From Lysobacter daejeonensis GH1-9 (GTDB lineage: Bacteria > Pseudomonadota > Gammaproteobacteria > Xanthomonadales > Xanthomonadaceae): 57,130 nucleotides of DNA. The stretch covers positions 1 to 57,130 of the forward strand of contig NZ_AVPU01000020.1 of NCBI RefSeq assembly GCF_000768355.1, written 5' to 3'. Below, piece after piece: positions 39,375 to 48,638 of the stretch. The position numbers were made by a program, and so were the translations under genes. The notes under the pieces are model-generated. The model was not told where the DNA came from, did no database searches, and saw only the letters and a program-made list of their open reading frames with translations. The first letter of the stretch is position 1; each line of letters opens with the position of its first letter.

Positions 39375-41102
39375 TTAATCCTTGGTCACACGGTTGATTT
39401 CGGTGAGGCTGGTGATGCCATCCTTGACCTTGCGCAGGGCGGACCGACGCAGGTCGCTGACCCCTGACCGCTCGGCGGCTTGGGCGATCTGCATTGCGTT
39501 CCCCCCCGCGAGGATGATCTCCTGGATCTCCTCGGTCATGGGCATCACCTGGTAAATGCCCGTTCGCCCTTTATACCCTTCCGTGCAGTCAGGGCAACCC
39601 ACCGCCTCGTAAACCGTGAGTCCGGCCGCGATTTCCTCGTGGCTGTAGCCTTCGGCGTGCAGGGCATGTTCGGGCAGGTCCACCTTGCGCTTGCAGTCGT
39701 GCAGGCGGCGGGCCAGGCGCTGGGCAATGACCAGGGTGACCGAACTGGTGATGTTGAACGGGGCCACACCCATGTTCATCAGGCGGGCAATGGTCTGGGG
39801 GGCATCGTTGGTGTGCAGGGTGGACAGCACCATGTGGCCGGTCTGGGCGGCCTTGATGCCAATTTCGGCGGTCTCCAGGTCGCGGATTTCGCCGACCATG
39901 ATCACATCCGGGTCCTGACGCAGGAAGCTGCGCAGGGCCGCGGCAAAGGTCATTCCGCGCTTCAGGTTCATCTGTACCTGGTTGATCCCCGGCACCCGAA
40001 TCTCCACAGGGTCCTCCACCGTGGAGATGTTGCGGTGCTCGTCGTTCAGGATATTCAGGGCTGTATACAACGACACGGTCTTGCCTGAGCCGGTGGGGCC
40101 GGTGACCAGCACCATGCCATAGGGCTTGTGGATGGCCTCCAGAAAGGCGGCCTTCTGCTCCTCCTCGTAGCCCAGCTTGTCGATGCCCAGTTTGGCAGCA
40201 CCGCCGTCCAGGATACGCAGCACCACCTTCTCGCCGAACAGGGTGGGGAGGGTGCTGACGCGGAAGTCGATCTGCTTGGACTTGCTCAGGTTCAGCTTGA
40301 TGCGGCCGTCCTGCGGCACCCGCTTTTCGGCAATGTCCAGCTGGGCCATGACCTTGAGGCGGGCGGAAATGCGAGGGGACAGCTTGGGCGGGACTTTGGC
40401 CACCTGTTTGAGCAAACCGTCGATGCGCAGGCGGACCCGGTATTCGGTCTCGTAGGGCTCAAAGTGAATGTCAGACGCGCCCCGGCGGATGGCGTCGACC
40501 AGGACCTTGTTGACGAACTTGACGACGGGAGTGTCGTCAATCTTGGCGTCCACCCCAGAGTCGCCGCCAGCAAGGTCGTCGTCACCGCTGGAGATGTCCA
40601 GCTTGTCCAAGCCTTCGCTTTCGTCCATGTCGCCGGCCAGGGCGTCGGCGGCGGCCACCCACTGGTCCAATGTGCGGCGGATGCGGTCCTCGTCCACCAG
40701 CACAGCTTCAACCGCCAAATTGGTCTGGAACTTGATGGCGTCCAGTGCCGCAGTGTTGGTGGGGTCAGATACTCCCATGAACAAACGATTGCCTCGTCTG
40801 AACAGGGGCAGTACGCTGTGCTTTCGCACCAGTTCTTCGTCCACCAGCTTGACTGCGGCTTGAGCCGGATCCAAGGCGGTGACGTCAAATAGTGGGGTGC
40901 CAAATTCTATAGAATTCGCCGCAGCCAGCTGGCTGGGTGTAACTAGCCTGTTCTCGGTCAGATACAGGGCCAGCGGCTTACGGTCCGCTGTTGCAGCCAC
41001 CATGGCATCACGGGCGTGATGTTCATCCAAAGCTCCGTCCAAAACCAAGCGTCGAGCGATGCCGGTGATGCCAACCAGGTTGGCCGTGGCTGCGGTATTC
41101 AT
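39375..41102 (-). CDS. pilB: Type IV pilus extension ATPase PilB
   Basis: Hexameric ATPase that powers pilus assembly. The 575-residue product has an N-terminal T2SSE/MshEN domain, then the ATPase with Walker A GPTGSGKT at 335-342, the Asp box, Walker B-like DPDVIMVGEIRD and the His box STLHTNDA. Of the usual zinc tetracysteine only DCK and CPDC are visible; the first cysteine position reads RLHDC. No clear RBS precedes ATG 41102. On the chromosome it faces away from the glycan island that separates it from pilA. Confidence 0.97.
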   Translation of the reverse strand: MNTAATANLVGITGIARRLVLDGALDEHHARDAMVAATADRKPLALYLTENRLVTPSQLAAANSIEFGTPLFDVTALDPAQAAVKLVDEELVRKHSVLPLFRRGNRLFMGVSDPTNTAALDAIKFQTNLAVEAVLVDEDRIRRTLDQWVAAADALAGDMDESEGLDKLDISSGDDDLAGGDSGVDAKIDDTPVVKFVNKVLVDAIRRGASDIHFEPYETEYRVRLRIDGLLKQVAKVPPKLSPRISARLKVMAQLDIAEKRVPQDGRIKLNLSKSKQIDFRVSTLPTLFGEKVVLRILDGGAAKLGIDKLGYEEEQKAAFLEAIHKPYGMVLVTGPTGSGKTVSLYTALNILNDEHRNISTVEDPVEIRVPGINQVQMNLKRGMTFAAALRSFLRQDPDVIMVGEIRDLETAEIGIKAAQTGHMVLSTLHTNDAPQTIARLMNMGVAPFNITSSVTLVIAQRLARRLHDCKRKVDLPEHALHAEGYSHEEIAAGLTVYEAVGCPDCTEGYKGRTGIYQVMPMTEEIQEIILAGGNAMQIAQAAERSGVSDLRRSALRKVKDGITSLTEINRVTKD

Positions 41103-41220
41103 GGTAGATCCGAGTTGTCCCCTAGTGTGACTTTAGCGCATTCCCGCCCCCAGATTATGCGACTGGCTGCCCTTCCGGGTGCGCTCATCATCGCCTACTC
41201 TTGGTGAATGGGGAGGGGTC
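41103..41220. promoter_or_regulatory. Divergent region pilB / glycan island
   Basis: 118 bases between divergent ATGs. On the minus strand TAAAGT, about 30 bases before pilB, could be a -10; I found no sigma-54 type GG-N10-GC element. On the plus strand GGGAGGGG just before 41221 is a strong RBS for the first glycosyltransferase. Confidence 0.4.
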
Positions 41221-42075
41221 ATGCGCTTATCTGTCGTACTACCGGCAAAAAACGAAGCTGAGGGCTTGGCCAGGACATTGCCAAGACTGAATGCTCTTTG
41301 GCCCGATGCCGAAATCATTGTGGTGGATGACGGGTCGACGGATTCAACTGCCAGCCTCGCACGGGAGCACGGGGTGACCGTGGCGTCCTCCCCGTATTCG
41401 ATGGGGAATGGCGCCTCCATAAAACGGGGTGCCAGATTGGCTTCCGGTGACGTGATCGTCTTCATGGATGCCGATGGACAGCACGATCCTGAACACATCT
41501 GCTTGCTGCTCGACAGATTGGGCGAAGGGTATGACATGGTGGTTGCCGCGCGTGACATGTGCGGTCAAGCCAATATGCACCGGGGCATGGCCAATCGTTT
41601 CTACAACTGCTTGGCCACTTGGGTTACCGGGCACGATGTGCTGGACCTGACTTCAGGGTTTCGCGCCGTGCGGGCGGAACGCTTCCGCGAGTTCCTATAT
41701 CTTCTACCCAATGGGTTCAGCTACCCGACAACCAGCACGATGGCCTTCTTCCGCAGCGCATATCCGGTTGCTTACGTGCCAGTTTCGGTTAACAAACGAG
41801 TAGGCTCTGCCAGCCATATCCGTCCGGTAAAAGACGGAGTGCGCTTTCTGTTGATCATATTCAAAATTGCAACACTGTATTCACCGGTGAAGCTTTTTGC
41901 CCCAGCATCGTTGTTCTTTTTCCTGCTCGGAGCAGGGTATTACGGTTGGACGTTTGCCACTATGGGGCGCTTTACCAACATGAGCGCCTTGCTTCTCAGC
42001 GCCTCCGTGATAATTTTCTTGGTCGGACTGGTCTCCGAGCAGATTACCTCGTTGACTTATCGGCGTCATGAGTGA
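41221..42075 (+). CDS. GT2 glycosyltransferase, polyprenyl-phosphate hexose synthase-like (DPM1-like)
   Basis: 284-residue GT-A enzyme starting MRLSVVLPAKNEAEG, with IIVVDDGSTDST, MDADGQHDPE (metal-binding DAD) and DLTSGFRA, the last typical of dolichyl/polyprenyl-phosphate mannose or glucose synthases. Two or three membrane helices follow residue 225 (FLLIIFKIATLYSP... , LFFFLLGAGYYG, ASVIIFLVGLV), as in membrane-anchored versions. It probably makes an undecaprenyl-phosphate monosaccharide for a GT-C enzyme. I used ATG 41221 because of the strong GGGAGGGG RBS. The next gene begins right at its stop. The sugar is not predictable. Confidence 0.85.
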   Translation: MRLSVVLPAKNEAEGLARTLPRLNALWPDAEIIVVDDGSTDSTASLAREHGVTVASSPYSMGNGASIKRGARLASGDVIVFMDADGQHDPEHICLLLDRLGEGYDMVVAARDMCGQANMHRGMANRFYNCLATWVTGHDVLDLTSGFRAVRAERFREFLYLLPNGFSYPTTSTMAFFRSAYPVAYVPVSVNKRVGSASHIRPVKDGVRFLLIIFKIATLYSPVKLFAPASLFFFLLGAGYYGWTFATMGRFTNMSALLLSASVIIFLVGLVSEQITSLTYRRHE

Positions 42076-43218
42076 ATGGTGTGCATGCGTAATCGCGTGC
42101 TGTTGATCACCCGCAATCTGCCGCCCTTGCGCGGTGGCATGGAGCGGTTGAATCTCCATCTTGTGTCGTCCTTGGTCGGGGAATACGAGGTTGCCATCGT
42201 TGGTCCGACCGGTTGCGCAGCGCACCTGCCGGCTGCGCGTCGTGATTGCAGCGAAGTGCCGCACAGACCGTTGCTGCGATTCATGTTGGGCGCACTTTGG
42301 GCTTCGTTTCGTCTGGCGTGGCGCGCCCGTCCACTCATCGTGCTCGCCGGCAGCGGACTGACAGCGCCCATCGCCTGGCTCGTAGCCCGTCTGGCGGGCG
42401 CTCGCTGCATCGTATATGTGCACGGCCTTGATCTGGTCGCGACCCATCCGGTGTACAGGGTGTTTTGGCTCCCGTTCATCAGGCATGCCGACATGGTGCT
42501 AGCGAACAGCGTGAACACCGCACAACTCGCGATGAGGTGCGGGGTGACGAGCTCCAGGGTTTCGGTATTACACCCGGGAACCAAAGTGCCGGGCCACGAT
42601 TCGGCGCTGTCCAGTGAATTCCGCGCCATCCATGGATTCGGTGATCGCCCCATCCTTCTGTCCGTTGGACGCCTGACGCCGCGCAAGGGGCTTGTCGAGT
42701 TTGTGCTTGATGTGTTCCCTGAGGTGCTGAAGGCGCAGCCCGATGCATTGCTAGTGGTGATCGGTGCTGATGCCCATGACGCATTGAGCAGCGTCCCTGG
42801 TTCACAGTGTCAACGGATACGGGACGCCGCAGTCCGCGCAGGCATCGATCATGCATTGCACATGCTGCCTCCGTGCAGCGACGCGACGCTGGCAATGGCT
42901 TATTGTTCGGCGGACGTACATGTGTTCCCGATCCGTTCGGTCCCCGGCGACGTGGAGGGATTTGGGATGGTCGCGATCGAGGCTGCGGCGCATGGACTGC
43001 CGACCGTCGCATTTGCCGTTGGCGGCGTAGCCGACGCCGTGGTAGAGGGCCGCAGCGGCAGTTTGGTGGCAGAGGGAGACTACCTTCGGTTCGCGGACAA
43101 GGTGGTGGAGTGGATTTCCCGACGCGAGGACCGTAGGGTCGCCTCTGCATGCATCGAAGCAGCTCGCCTGTTCAGTTGGGAAAGGTTTGGTAAGCAGCTA
43201 AGGGCCAATCTCGTATGA
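42076..43218 (+). CDS. GT4 family glycosyltransferase
   Basis: 380-residue GT-B enzyme. The N-terminal domain begins with LLITRNLPPLRGGMERLNLHL, a GT4 pattern, and the C-terminal nucleotide-sugar domain has LLSVGRLTPRKGLVEF and EGFGMVAIEAAAHGLPTVAF, the EX7E retaining motif. It probably adds a sugar to the lipid-linked glycan on the cytoplasmic face. ATG 42076 directly follows the previous stop; ATG 42085 is an alternative. It overlaps the next gene. Confidence 0.88.
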   Translation: MVCMRNRVLLITRNLPPLRGGMERLNLHLVSSLVGEYEVAIVGPTGCAAHLPAARRDCSEVPHRPLLRFMLGALWASFRLAWRARPLIVLAGSGLTAPIAWLVARLAGARCIVYVHGLDLVATHPVYRVFWLPFIRHADMVLANSVNTAQLAMRCGVTSSRVSVLHPGTKVPGHDSALSSEFRAIHGFGDRPILLSVGRLTPRKGLVEFVLDVFPEVLKAQPDALLVVIGADAHDALSSVPGSQCQRIRDAAVRAGIDHALHMLPPCSDATLAMAYCSADVHVFPIRSVPGDVEGFGMVAIEAAAHGLPTVAFAVGGVADAVVEGRSGSLVAEGDYLRFADKVVEWISRREDRRVASACIEAARLFSWERFGKQLRANLV

Positions 43219-44201
43219 GGGTCTGGTTGCCGACCGTTCGTGCAGGCAGTGGCACGGATGTGTTTGCTGAACGTCTTGCACAAGGACTACGACGTCATGG
43301 TTGCGAGGTGATTGTTTCCTGGCTAAAGCACGGGTTTGAGCTCTATCCCCCCGCTGCCCGTCTTCGTCCCCCTGCGGGCACCACACTCATCCACGCCAAT
43401 TCTTGGTCTGCCTTCGCGTACACCGACCATGGGTTGCCGACTGTGGCCACCGACCACGGATTTGTCCACGACCCGGCCTTCGTAAGAATCAAGTCCAGAC
43501 CGCAACGCATTTACCACAACCTGTTGATCGGCAGGTACGTGCGTGCGTCGCTTGAAGGCTGTACTGCGGTAACTGCGGTCAGCCACTACTTGGCGCGCCA
43601 GATGCGGCCGTTCTGTTCGCGGACCGTGGCGGTCATCCCTAACTGGGTCGATATAACGCAATTCAAGCCATCGACGCGCGCGCGGCGGAATGGACGTCTC
43701 CGCGTCCTCTATGCAGGCACCAGATCCTTCCGCAAAGGGTTCGATGTGCTTCGGGCGTTGGTCGCGGAAGAACACCCGGGCATTGAGTTCTGGTGCCGCA
43801 GCGACTTCCGCAATGGATTGGGACACTATCGCTCGGACATGAAATTTTTCGCCAAGCAATCTGCTGTCCAGATGCCCGCGCTCTATGCGGAATGTGATGT
43901 GGTGCTTATGCCGTCGCGATACGAGGGATTTGGATATGTTGCGGCTGAGGCGATGGCGTGCGCTCGTCCGGTGATTGGATTCGATTGCGGTGCTTTGAAA
44001 GAAGTATGTGGAGAAGCCAATGCGGAGTTGCTTGCTCCCTTGAACGATGTTCCTGCCATACAAGAAGCAATTTACGCGATGGCGATGGATCGCAGCCTAG
44101 TGGCGCGGTATGGCGAGATGGGGCGTCAACGAGTTGTCGAAAATTACACGGAAGAGCGCGCGATTGCATCGTATATCGACGTATACGAGAGGGTGCTCTG
44201 A
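43215..44201 (+). CDS. GT4-like glycosyltransferase
   Basis: 328-residue GT-B protein starting MRVWLPTVRAGSGTDVFAERL. The C-terminal half has VLYAGTRSFRKGFDVL and SRYEGFGYVAAEAMACARPVIGF, a GT4 EX7E motif, and AVIPNWVDITQF at the domain hinge. The ATG overlaps the preceding stop (ATGA). It is the last plus-strand gene; the minus-strand genes converge 28 bases beyond it. The acceptor and donor are unknown. Confidence 0.85.
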   Translation: MRVWLPTVRAGSGTDVFAERLAQGLRRHGCEVIVSWLKHGFELYPPAARLRPPAGTTLIHANSWSAFAYTDHGLPTVATDHGFVHDPAFVRIKSRPQRIYHNLLIGRYVRASLEGCTAVTAVSHYLARQMRPFCSRTVAVIPNWVDITQFKPSTRARRNGRLRVLYAGTRSFRKGFDVLRALVAEEHPGIEFWCRSDFRNGLGHYRSDMKFFAKQSAVQMPALYAECDVVLMPSRYEGFGYVAAEAMACARPVIGFDCGALKEVCGEANAELLAPLNDVPAIQEAIYAMAMDRSLVARYGEMGRQRVVENYTEERAIASYIDVYERVL

Positions 44202-44229
44202 TTCGACGGCTGGCCGCATGTGTCGGCAA

Positions 44230-44979
44230 TTACTTCCGGAGGCTGCTCAGCCATCGACGATACATGAGGTAGACATGCCAATACACAGAGTAGCCAAGGC
44301 GCTGTAACGCGTTGCTGGTGTGTTGGAAGTGAATGCGACGCTCCTCGGAGAGTCGCCTTTGCAATACTGGCCAACCGCGTTGGCTGCTGATTCCGGTGTC
44401 GCGCATTGTAGACAATACAGGCGCGGAGCATGTTTTGATGCGGGTTTCGCATCGATATGCTCTGAGTAGAAAGTCATAGTCCATGCCTATCCGATAGCTA
44501 CCGTCGAACAGGCCAATGCGATCAAACAATGCTCGTCTGGTCGCCATGCCCTGATGGCACATGCCCATCTTTAGATTGAGCAAAATGCCCGCTTTGCGAG
44601 GTTGCAGTAGCTGCAGTTGAGGCGGGCTTCCGAACAACACAGGAAAGGCCGCGATGTCACAGCGCTCGTCAAGCGCCCCTCGCACTTGTGCAAGGATATT
44701 TGGTCCCGTCAGATAGTCGTCAGCATGGACAAAGATGATCCAATCGCCTTTGGCGTGAATGACGCCTTTGTTCATGGCGGCGGAAATGCCATCGTCGGGC
44801 TCAGAGCACCAGAAGGCGAGCCGGTTGGACCACTGGCGAAGAATGTCGACTGAGCCATCAGTGGATCCGCCGTCTATTACGATGTGCTCCACCAACACGT
44901 CTCGCTGACATGCCACGCTCTCCAAGCATGTCTCCAAGTGTTCCGCGCCGTTTAACACGACAGAAATAATGGAGAACAT
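44230..44979 (-). CDS. GT2 family glycosyltransferase
   Basis: About 249 residues with the GT-A core SIISVVLNGAEHLETCLESV, VIDGGSTDGSVDIL, DGISAAMNKGV and VHADDYLTG, the metal-binding DD. GMDYDFLLRAYR is the usual catalytic-base region of this GT2 group. I put the start at ATG 44979 (MFSIISVV), the normal N-terminus; ATGs at 45003 and 45039 would add 8 or 20 residues and no RBS separates them. It is the last gene of the long minus-strand operon, 143 bases from the previous gene. Confidence 0.85.
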   Translation of the reverse strand: MFSIISVVLNGAEHLETCLESVACQRDVLVEHIVIDGGSTDGSVDILRQWSNRLAFWCSEPDDGISAAMNKGVIHAKGDWIIFVHADDYLTGPNILAQVRGALDERCDIAAFPVLFGSPPQLQLLQPRKAGILLNLKMGMCHQGMATRRALFDRIGLFDGSYRIGMDYDFLLRAYRCETRIKTCSAPVLSTMRDTGISSQRGWPVLQRRLSEERRIHFQHTSNALQRLGYSVYWHVYLMYRRWLSSLRK

Positions 44980-45122
44980 TGGGTGTGCTTGGCGTTGCAT
45001 CATTGTTCGAGAGAGTTCTTGTGGACGTGTCGAAGCCAAGAGATGCGGTTCGTTTCGATCGTGCCTGCGGCGAAGGAAGAAGCGCCCAATGGCTGCTGTG
45101 GATGTCCGAATGCTTCGCGTGC

Positions 45123-46283
45123 TCAGCTCATGTGTTTGTACAGTTCCCTCAGTAGCGGTTCCTTCCAGATATTGAAGTCAAGTCTATTGGCAAAATAGTC
45201 ACTGGCCCGGGTCGCGTGTGTGGCGCTTATGACCTTCAACGCGCGCCCGATCTGCGATGGATGTTCGAGAACAATCCCAAAACCGTACTCCAAGGCGTCA
45301 TAGGAAAATACTCCATTTTCGTTCATTGCCACGGGAACGCCATGCCGAAGGTAGGTGCTGATTTTTCCAGATGAGTGCCCCACAAAACGAAGGTTTCTGC
45401 CCGTGTAAGGCGAGTCGTACGTGGGTTGATAGAACGCAATGCCCAATGATATGCCGCCCAGTACAGACTCAAGGTGATCGATCATCGACGGAGCGTGTTC
45501 GCTGAAGTAAAGCCGTTCTTCCAGCCCTGAAGTGTCTACTCCGAGTCTGGACAGTTCGGACCTAGTTTTCCCGTAGCGGTCATGGATGATCAAGGCCCAG
45601 TCGGATGGCCAGAGTCGAACACCTTCAATGATGTCCTTGGTCATTGTCCAAGGAGCAATTGAGCCGATGGAAATGGCAACCTTCTTGGAGGTTGGTATTC
45701 CAAGCGCGTCGCGTAACCTGTGGCCTGATGGCGGTGCCAGTCCAGGTGATGCGAGGGGCAGGATGAATTGTTTGTGAATGTCAAGCTGGTTCTGCGCCAC
45801 CAGCTTTTCCGACCTCATGGGGTCCTGTACGACCCACAAGCGGCAATTTTTCGATGCGTCGATTTCAAGACGTTTGAACCTCGGGGAAGTTTCCTCTTCG
45901 AACATTATCTCGAAGGACAGGAAAATGTAGGGTGTGCCCGTGGCGTCATGAAGCGCGGCGGCCTCGATGAGCCCCATACGGTCCACGCCGAGAATGAGAT
46001 CGTAATTGCGGTAAACAAGGAGCCGCTCCAGCGACGTCAACAATCTCACTGCCGCCTTGATGCATGCGACGTCGTAAACGATCCGCTTGAGCGTCCTGAA
46101 GAGCTTTCCGTAGGTCAGGAGCGAGACCCCTGGCACGGGACGCGATGACGAGAGATGGCGATCACGACATCTTATCGTGCAGCAATGGCCTTCATCGACA
46201 AGCAGGTCGATAATCGCCTTCAGTGAAGGGTTGTTTTGATAATTCCCCTCATCATGAATTATCAGTACGCGCTTCTTGGTCAC
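45123..46283 (-). CDS. GT-B glycosyltransferase-like protein
   Basis: 386 residues starting at GTG 46283, which overlaps the preceding methyltransferase stop (GTGA) and gives TKKRVLIIHDEGN, a plausible first beta strand; an in-frame ATG 108 bases upstream would lie deep in that gene. The C-terminal half has VAISIGSIAPWTMTKDIIEG and GHSSGKISTYLRHGVPVAMNE, which looks like a GT4-type nucleotide-sugar site, though the EX7E motif is not clear. The family assignment is less sure than for the other transferases here. Composition is AT-richer than the flanks. Confidence 0.65.
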   Translation of the reverse strand: MTKKRVLIIHDEGNYQNNPSLKAIIDLLVDEGHCCTIRCRDRHLSSSRPVPGVSLLTYGKLFRTLKRIVYDVACIKAAVRLLTSLERLLVYRNYDLILGVDRMGLIEAAALHDATGTPYIFLSFEIMFEEETSPRFKRLEIDASKNCRLWVVQDPMRSEKLVAQNQLDIHKQFILPLASPGLAPPSGHRLRDALGIPTSKKVAISIGSIAPWTMTKDIIEGVRLWPSDWALIIHDRYGKTRSELSRLGVDTSGLEERLYFSEHAPSMIDHLESVLGGISLGIAFYQPTYDSPYTGRNLRFVGHSSGKISTYLRHGVPVAMNENGVFSYDALEYGFGIVLEHPSQIGRALKVISATHATRASDYFANRLDFNIWKEPLLRELYKHMS

Positions 46284-47065
46284 GTATGCTGAGTGCTGTC
46301 GCGCTTGAGTAGCGAGGAGATCGTGATGGCTTGCCAGGTTTTCAGGCTTGGCGCACTCTTTGTCAGGAACTCGAACGTACCTATCTTGCATAGGCCTGAC
46401 AATTCAAGCAGGACTTCAAGTTCAGGTTCGAAGAAATATCGCATGCTGTGGCGCTCTGCTGCGGAGTCTACTCTTGACTCGCCTTTTCTTCTCGCCTCGA
46501 TATGATAGTCAACATCGACCACGTTTTTCGACGGATGCATCGTTGGTGTGGCGATTCGCACAATTTCGCACGTGGCGTCTTCCAGGACTTTCTTTCGGAT
46601 TTCGGGTAAGTCTGTCAATACGCCTGGACCGTGCCAGTAGTCGAATATGAATATCCCGCCCTCATCCAGATGGGCTGCGGCTGTGTCGAACATCTGCGAG
46701 ATATCGCGATTGCTGGTCTGATAGCTTGCTACGTGAAACAAAGCCAGGACCGCATCATATTTTTTGCCGGTTCGCAGGGTTCGTGCGTCGCCTACGGAAA
46801 ATATGGCATTGGGTGTGCTGCCACCGTTGAGCTGAATGGCCCGGTCAATCATCTGCTGGCTCAGGTCGATGCCCTCGACGTCGAACCCGGCATGGGCAAA
46901 CGCCGTTGAATGTTTTCCCGTGCCGCAACCTAGTTCCAATATGCTCCCGGTAGTGAGCCCCTGCTCGGCCAGCAGTTCGAGTACATAAGAGGCTTCGCCG
47001 GTATAGTCCTTGCCCTGATACAAGAGATCGTAGTACGCGGCGTATGCATCGAAAATGGGGTTCAT
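46280..47065 (-). CDS. Class I SAM-dependent methyltransferase
   Basis: 261-residue soluble methyltransferase. Motif I is SILELGCGTGKHSTAF, followed by VEGIDLSQQMIDRA and DAVLALFHVASYQT; FIFDYWHGPGV is typical of a methyltransferase group found in sugar and natural-product loci. ATG 47065 overlaps the DegT aminotransferase stop (ATGA), a better start than one five codons upstream. Its position directly after the aminotransferase suggests N- or O-methylation of the sugar that enzyme makes. Confidence 0.85.
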   Translation of the reverse strand: MNPIFDAYAAYYDLLYQGKDYTGEASYVLELLAEQGLTTGSILELGCGTGKHSTAFAHAGFDVEGIDLSQQMIDRAIQLNGGSTPNAIFSVGDARTLRTGKKYDAVLALFHVASYQTSNRDISQMFDTAAAHLDEGGIFIFDYWHGPGVLTDLPEIRKKVLEDATCEIVRIATPTMHPSKNVVDVDYHIEARRKGESRVDSAAERHSMRYFFEPELEVLLELSGLCKIGTFEFLTKSAPSLKTWQAITISSLLKRDSTQHT

Positions 47066-48171
47066 CCAAGTACCTTCCACACCGCTTCGATCGTGCGGTC
47101 GATATCGCCGTCGGACAAAGCCATGCCGCTCGGCAAGTAGAATCCTTGGCGATACATGAGCTCGGCGACAGGATGCCGATCGTTTTCAAACAGCCCCATC
47201 CGCCGCAGCACAGGCTGCTGATGCATGGGACAGAAAAATGGACGTGTTCCGACGCCCTCGGAAGCAAGGCGTTTCATGACATCTTCCGCATCCATGCCTT
47301 TTTCTTCGTCGATCACCAGGCCGAAGACCCAATAGATGTTGTCAGCGTAATGAGTGCCGGCCAGCGGCAACCGAGCGCTCGGCAGGTCAGCGAGACCGGC
47401 ACTGTAGCGGGCGCCGATGTGCCGCTTCCGCGCCACAAACTCGTCAAGACGTTCCAATTGGGCTAACCCTAGGGCGGCCTGCATGTTTGTCATGCGGAGA
47501 TTCCAGCCCAAGCGTTCATGGACGAACCGTTTGTGCGGTTGGAAGCAAAGATTGCGAAGGCTTCGGCAGTCGTCTGCCAGGCTGTCATCGTCGACAAGCA
47601 CCATACCCCCTTCCCCCGTGGTTACATGCTTGTTGGGGTAGAAGCTAAACGTGCTTACGTCGCCAAAACTGCCGCATGGCCGACCCTTGTAGGTTTGGCC
47701 GTGCATTTCGGCCGCATCCTCGATCACTCTAAGTCCGTACCTGCGGGCGATATCCAGCACGGGGTCCATGTCCACGGGCAGGCCATAGGTATGAACCACC
47801 ATGATGGCCTTGGTACGTGACGATATCTTCGCTTCGATCTGGTCCGTGTCCATGTTCCAGGTGGCCGGGTCGCTATCCACCAAGACGGGCGTGGCTCCCG
47901 CGCGGACGATCTGGATGATGCAGGAGATGATCGTGAACGTCGGCAGGATAACTTCGTCCCCGGGGCCAATGCCCAGCGCTTCAATCGCCGCATCCAGCGC
48001 AGCAGTGCCGTTGCATACGGCGACGCCGTGTCGTCGCCGAACGCGCGCCGCGAAGCCATCTTCGAACTGTTTGACGAACGGGCCTTCAGAGGAAATCCAC
48101 CCAGTATCGATGCATTCAAGCAAGTATTTTTTTTCGTTGCCGTCCAAAAGTGGCTGGTTGACCGGAATCAT
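47062..48171 (-). CDS. DegT/DnrJ/EryC1 family sugar aminotransferase
   Basis: PLP enzyme of 369 residues that aminates nucleotide-linked keto sugars. The Schiff-base lysine is K181 in FYPNKHVTTGEGGM; NGTAALDAAIEALGIGPGDEVI, EDAAEMHGQTYKGRPCG and LGWNLRMTNMQAALG are family motifs. The pattern is close to perosamine-synthase-type enzymes (GDP-4-keto-6-deoxymannose as substrate), but FdtB/DesI-like substrates cannot be ruled out. No dehydratase gene to make the keto sugar is present in the island. It overlaps the cupin gene (ATGA) and the methyltransferase. Confidence 0.9.
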   Translation of the reverse strand: MIPVNQPLLDGNEKKYLLECIDTGWISSEGPFVKQFEDGFAARVRRRHGVAVCNGTAALDAAIEALGIGPGDEVILPTFTIISCIIQIVRAGATPVLVDSDPATWNMDTDQIEAKISSRTKAIMVVHTYGLPVDMDPVLDIARRYGLRVIEDAAEMHGQTYKGRPCGSFGDVSTFSFYPNKHVTTGEGGMVLVDDDSLADDCRSLRNLCFQPHKRFVHERLGWNLRMTNMQAALGLAQLERLDEFVARKRHIGARYSAGLADLPSARLPLAGTHYADNIYWVFGLVIDEEKGMDAEDVMKRLASEGVGTRPFFCPMHQQPVLRRMGLFENDRHPVAELMYRQGFYLPSGMALSDGDIDRTIEAVWKVLG

Positions 48172-48638
48172 CGCCGCATCCCCTTGAGCTTTATGCGGTC
48201 CGGGAGGGTCGGCTCGAAGCGCGTCTTGTCCTGATCGCCGGCATATGGGCCCTGTTTCACTTCAATGATCTCGGTGGGCTCCAACATTTCAAAGCCATGC
48301 CCTCCATGTGCAAGGAGGATAAGGTCTCCTGCTTCAAGAATCGCACTCTCCAAATATTCCTTCCGGTCAGAATAGAAATCTACCCGAAGCCGGCCGCTTC
48401 GAATAAACAACACTTCGTTCGTGTAGTGCACTTCACGCGGAACGGGATTGTGCACGTGGGGCTCGATAACGTATCCAGTTGGACGATTCATATAGCCGAT
48501 CTGCTGCGAATAACTGCCTGGAGTGAAAAACTCAATGCCATCCTTTCGAAAGGAATGGCGAACAACCAAGGCAAGTTCACGTCCTTCGTGCTGGACGCGC
48601 TCGATCAACGCGTGGCTTGGGGTGTCAGTGGATGGCAT
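48168..48638 (-). CDS. Cupin-fold protein of the sugar locus
   Basis: 156 residues from ATG 48638, which lies 14 bases inside the end of the preceding methyltransferase gene. Residues ~70-135 look like a single cupin barrel: IEPHVHNPVPREVHYTNEVLFIRSGRLRVDFY carries metal-type histidines and LEAGDLILLAHGGHGFEML the second cupin motif. It is not obviously a FdtA/QdtA 3,4-ketoisomerase or an RmlC epimerase. Wedged between a methyltransferase and the DegT aminotransferase with overlaps on both sides, it probably acts on the same sugar. Confidence 0.65.
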   Translation of the reverse strand: MPSTDTPSHALIERVQHEGRELALVVRHSFRKDGIEFFTPGSYSQQIGYMNRPTGYVIEPHVHNPVPREVHYTNEVLFIRSGRLRVDFYSDRKEYLESAILEAGDLILLAHGGHGFEMLEPTEIIEVKQGPYAGDQDKTRFEPTLPDRIKLKGMRR

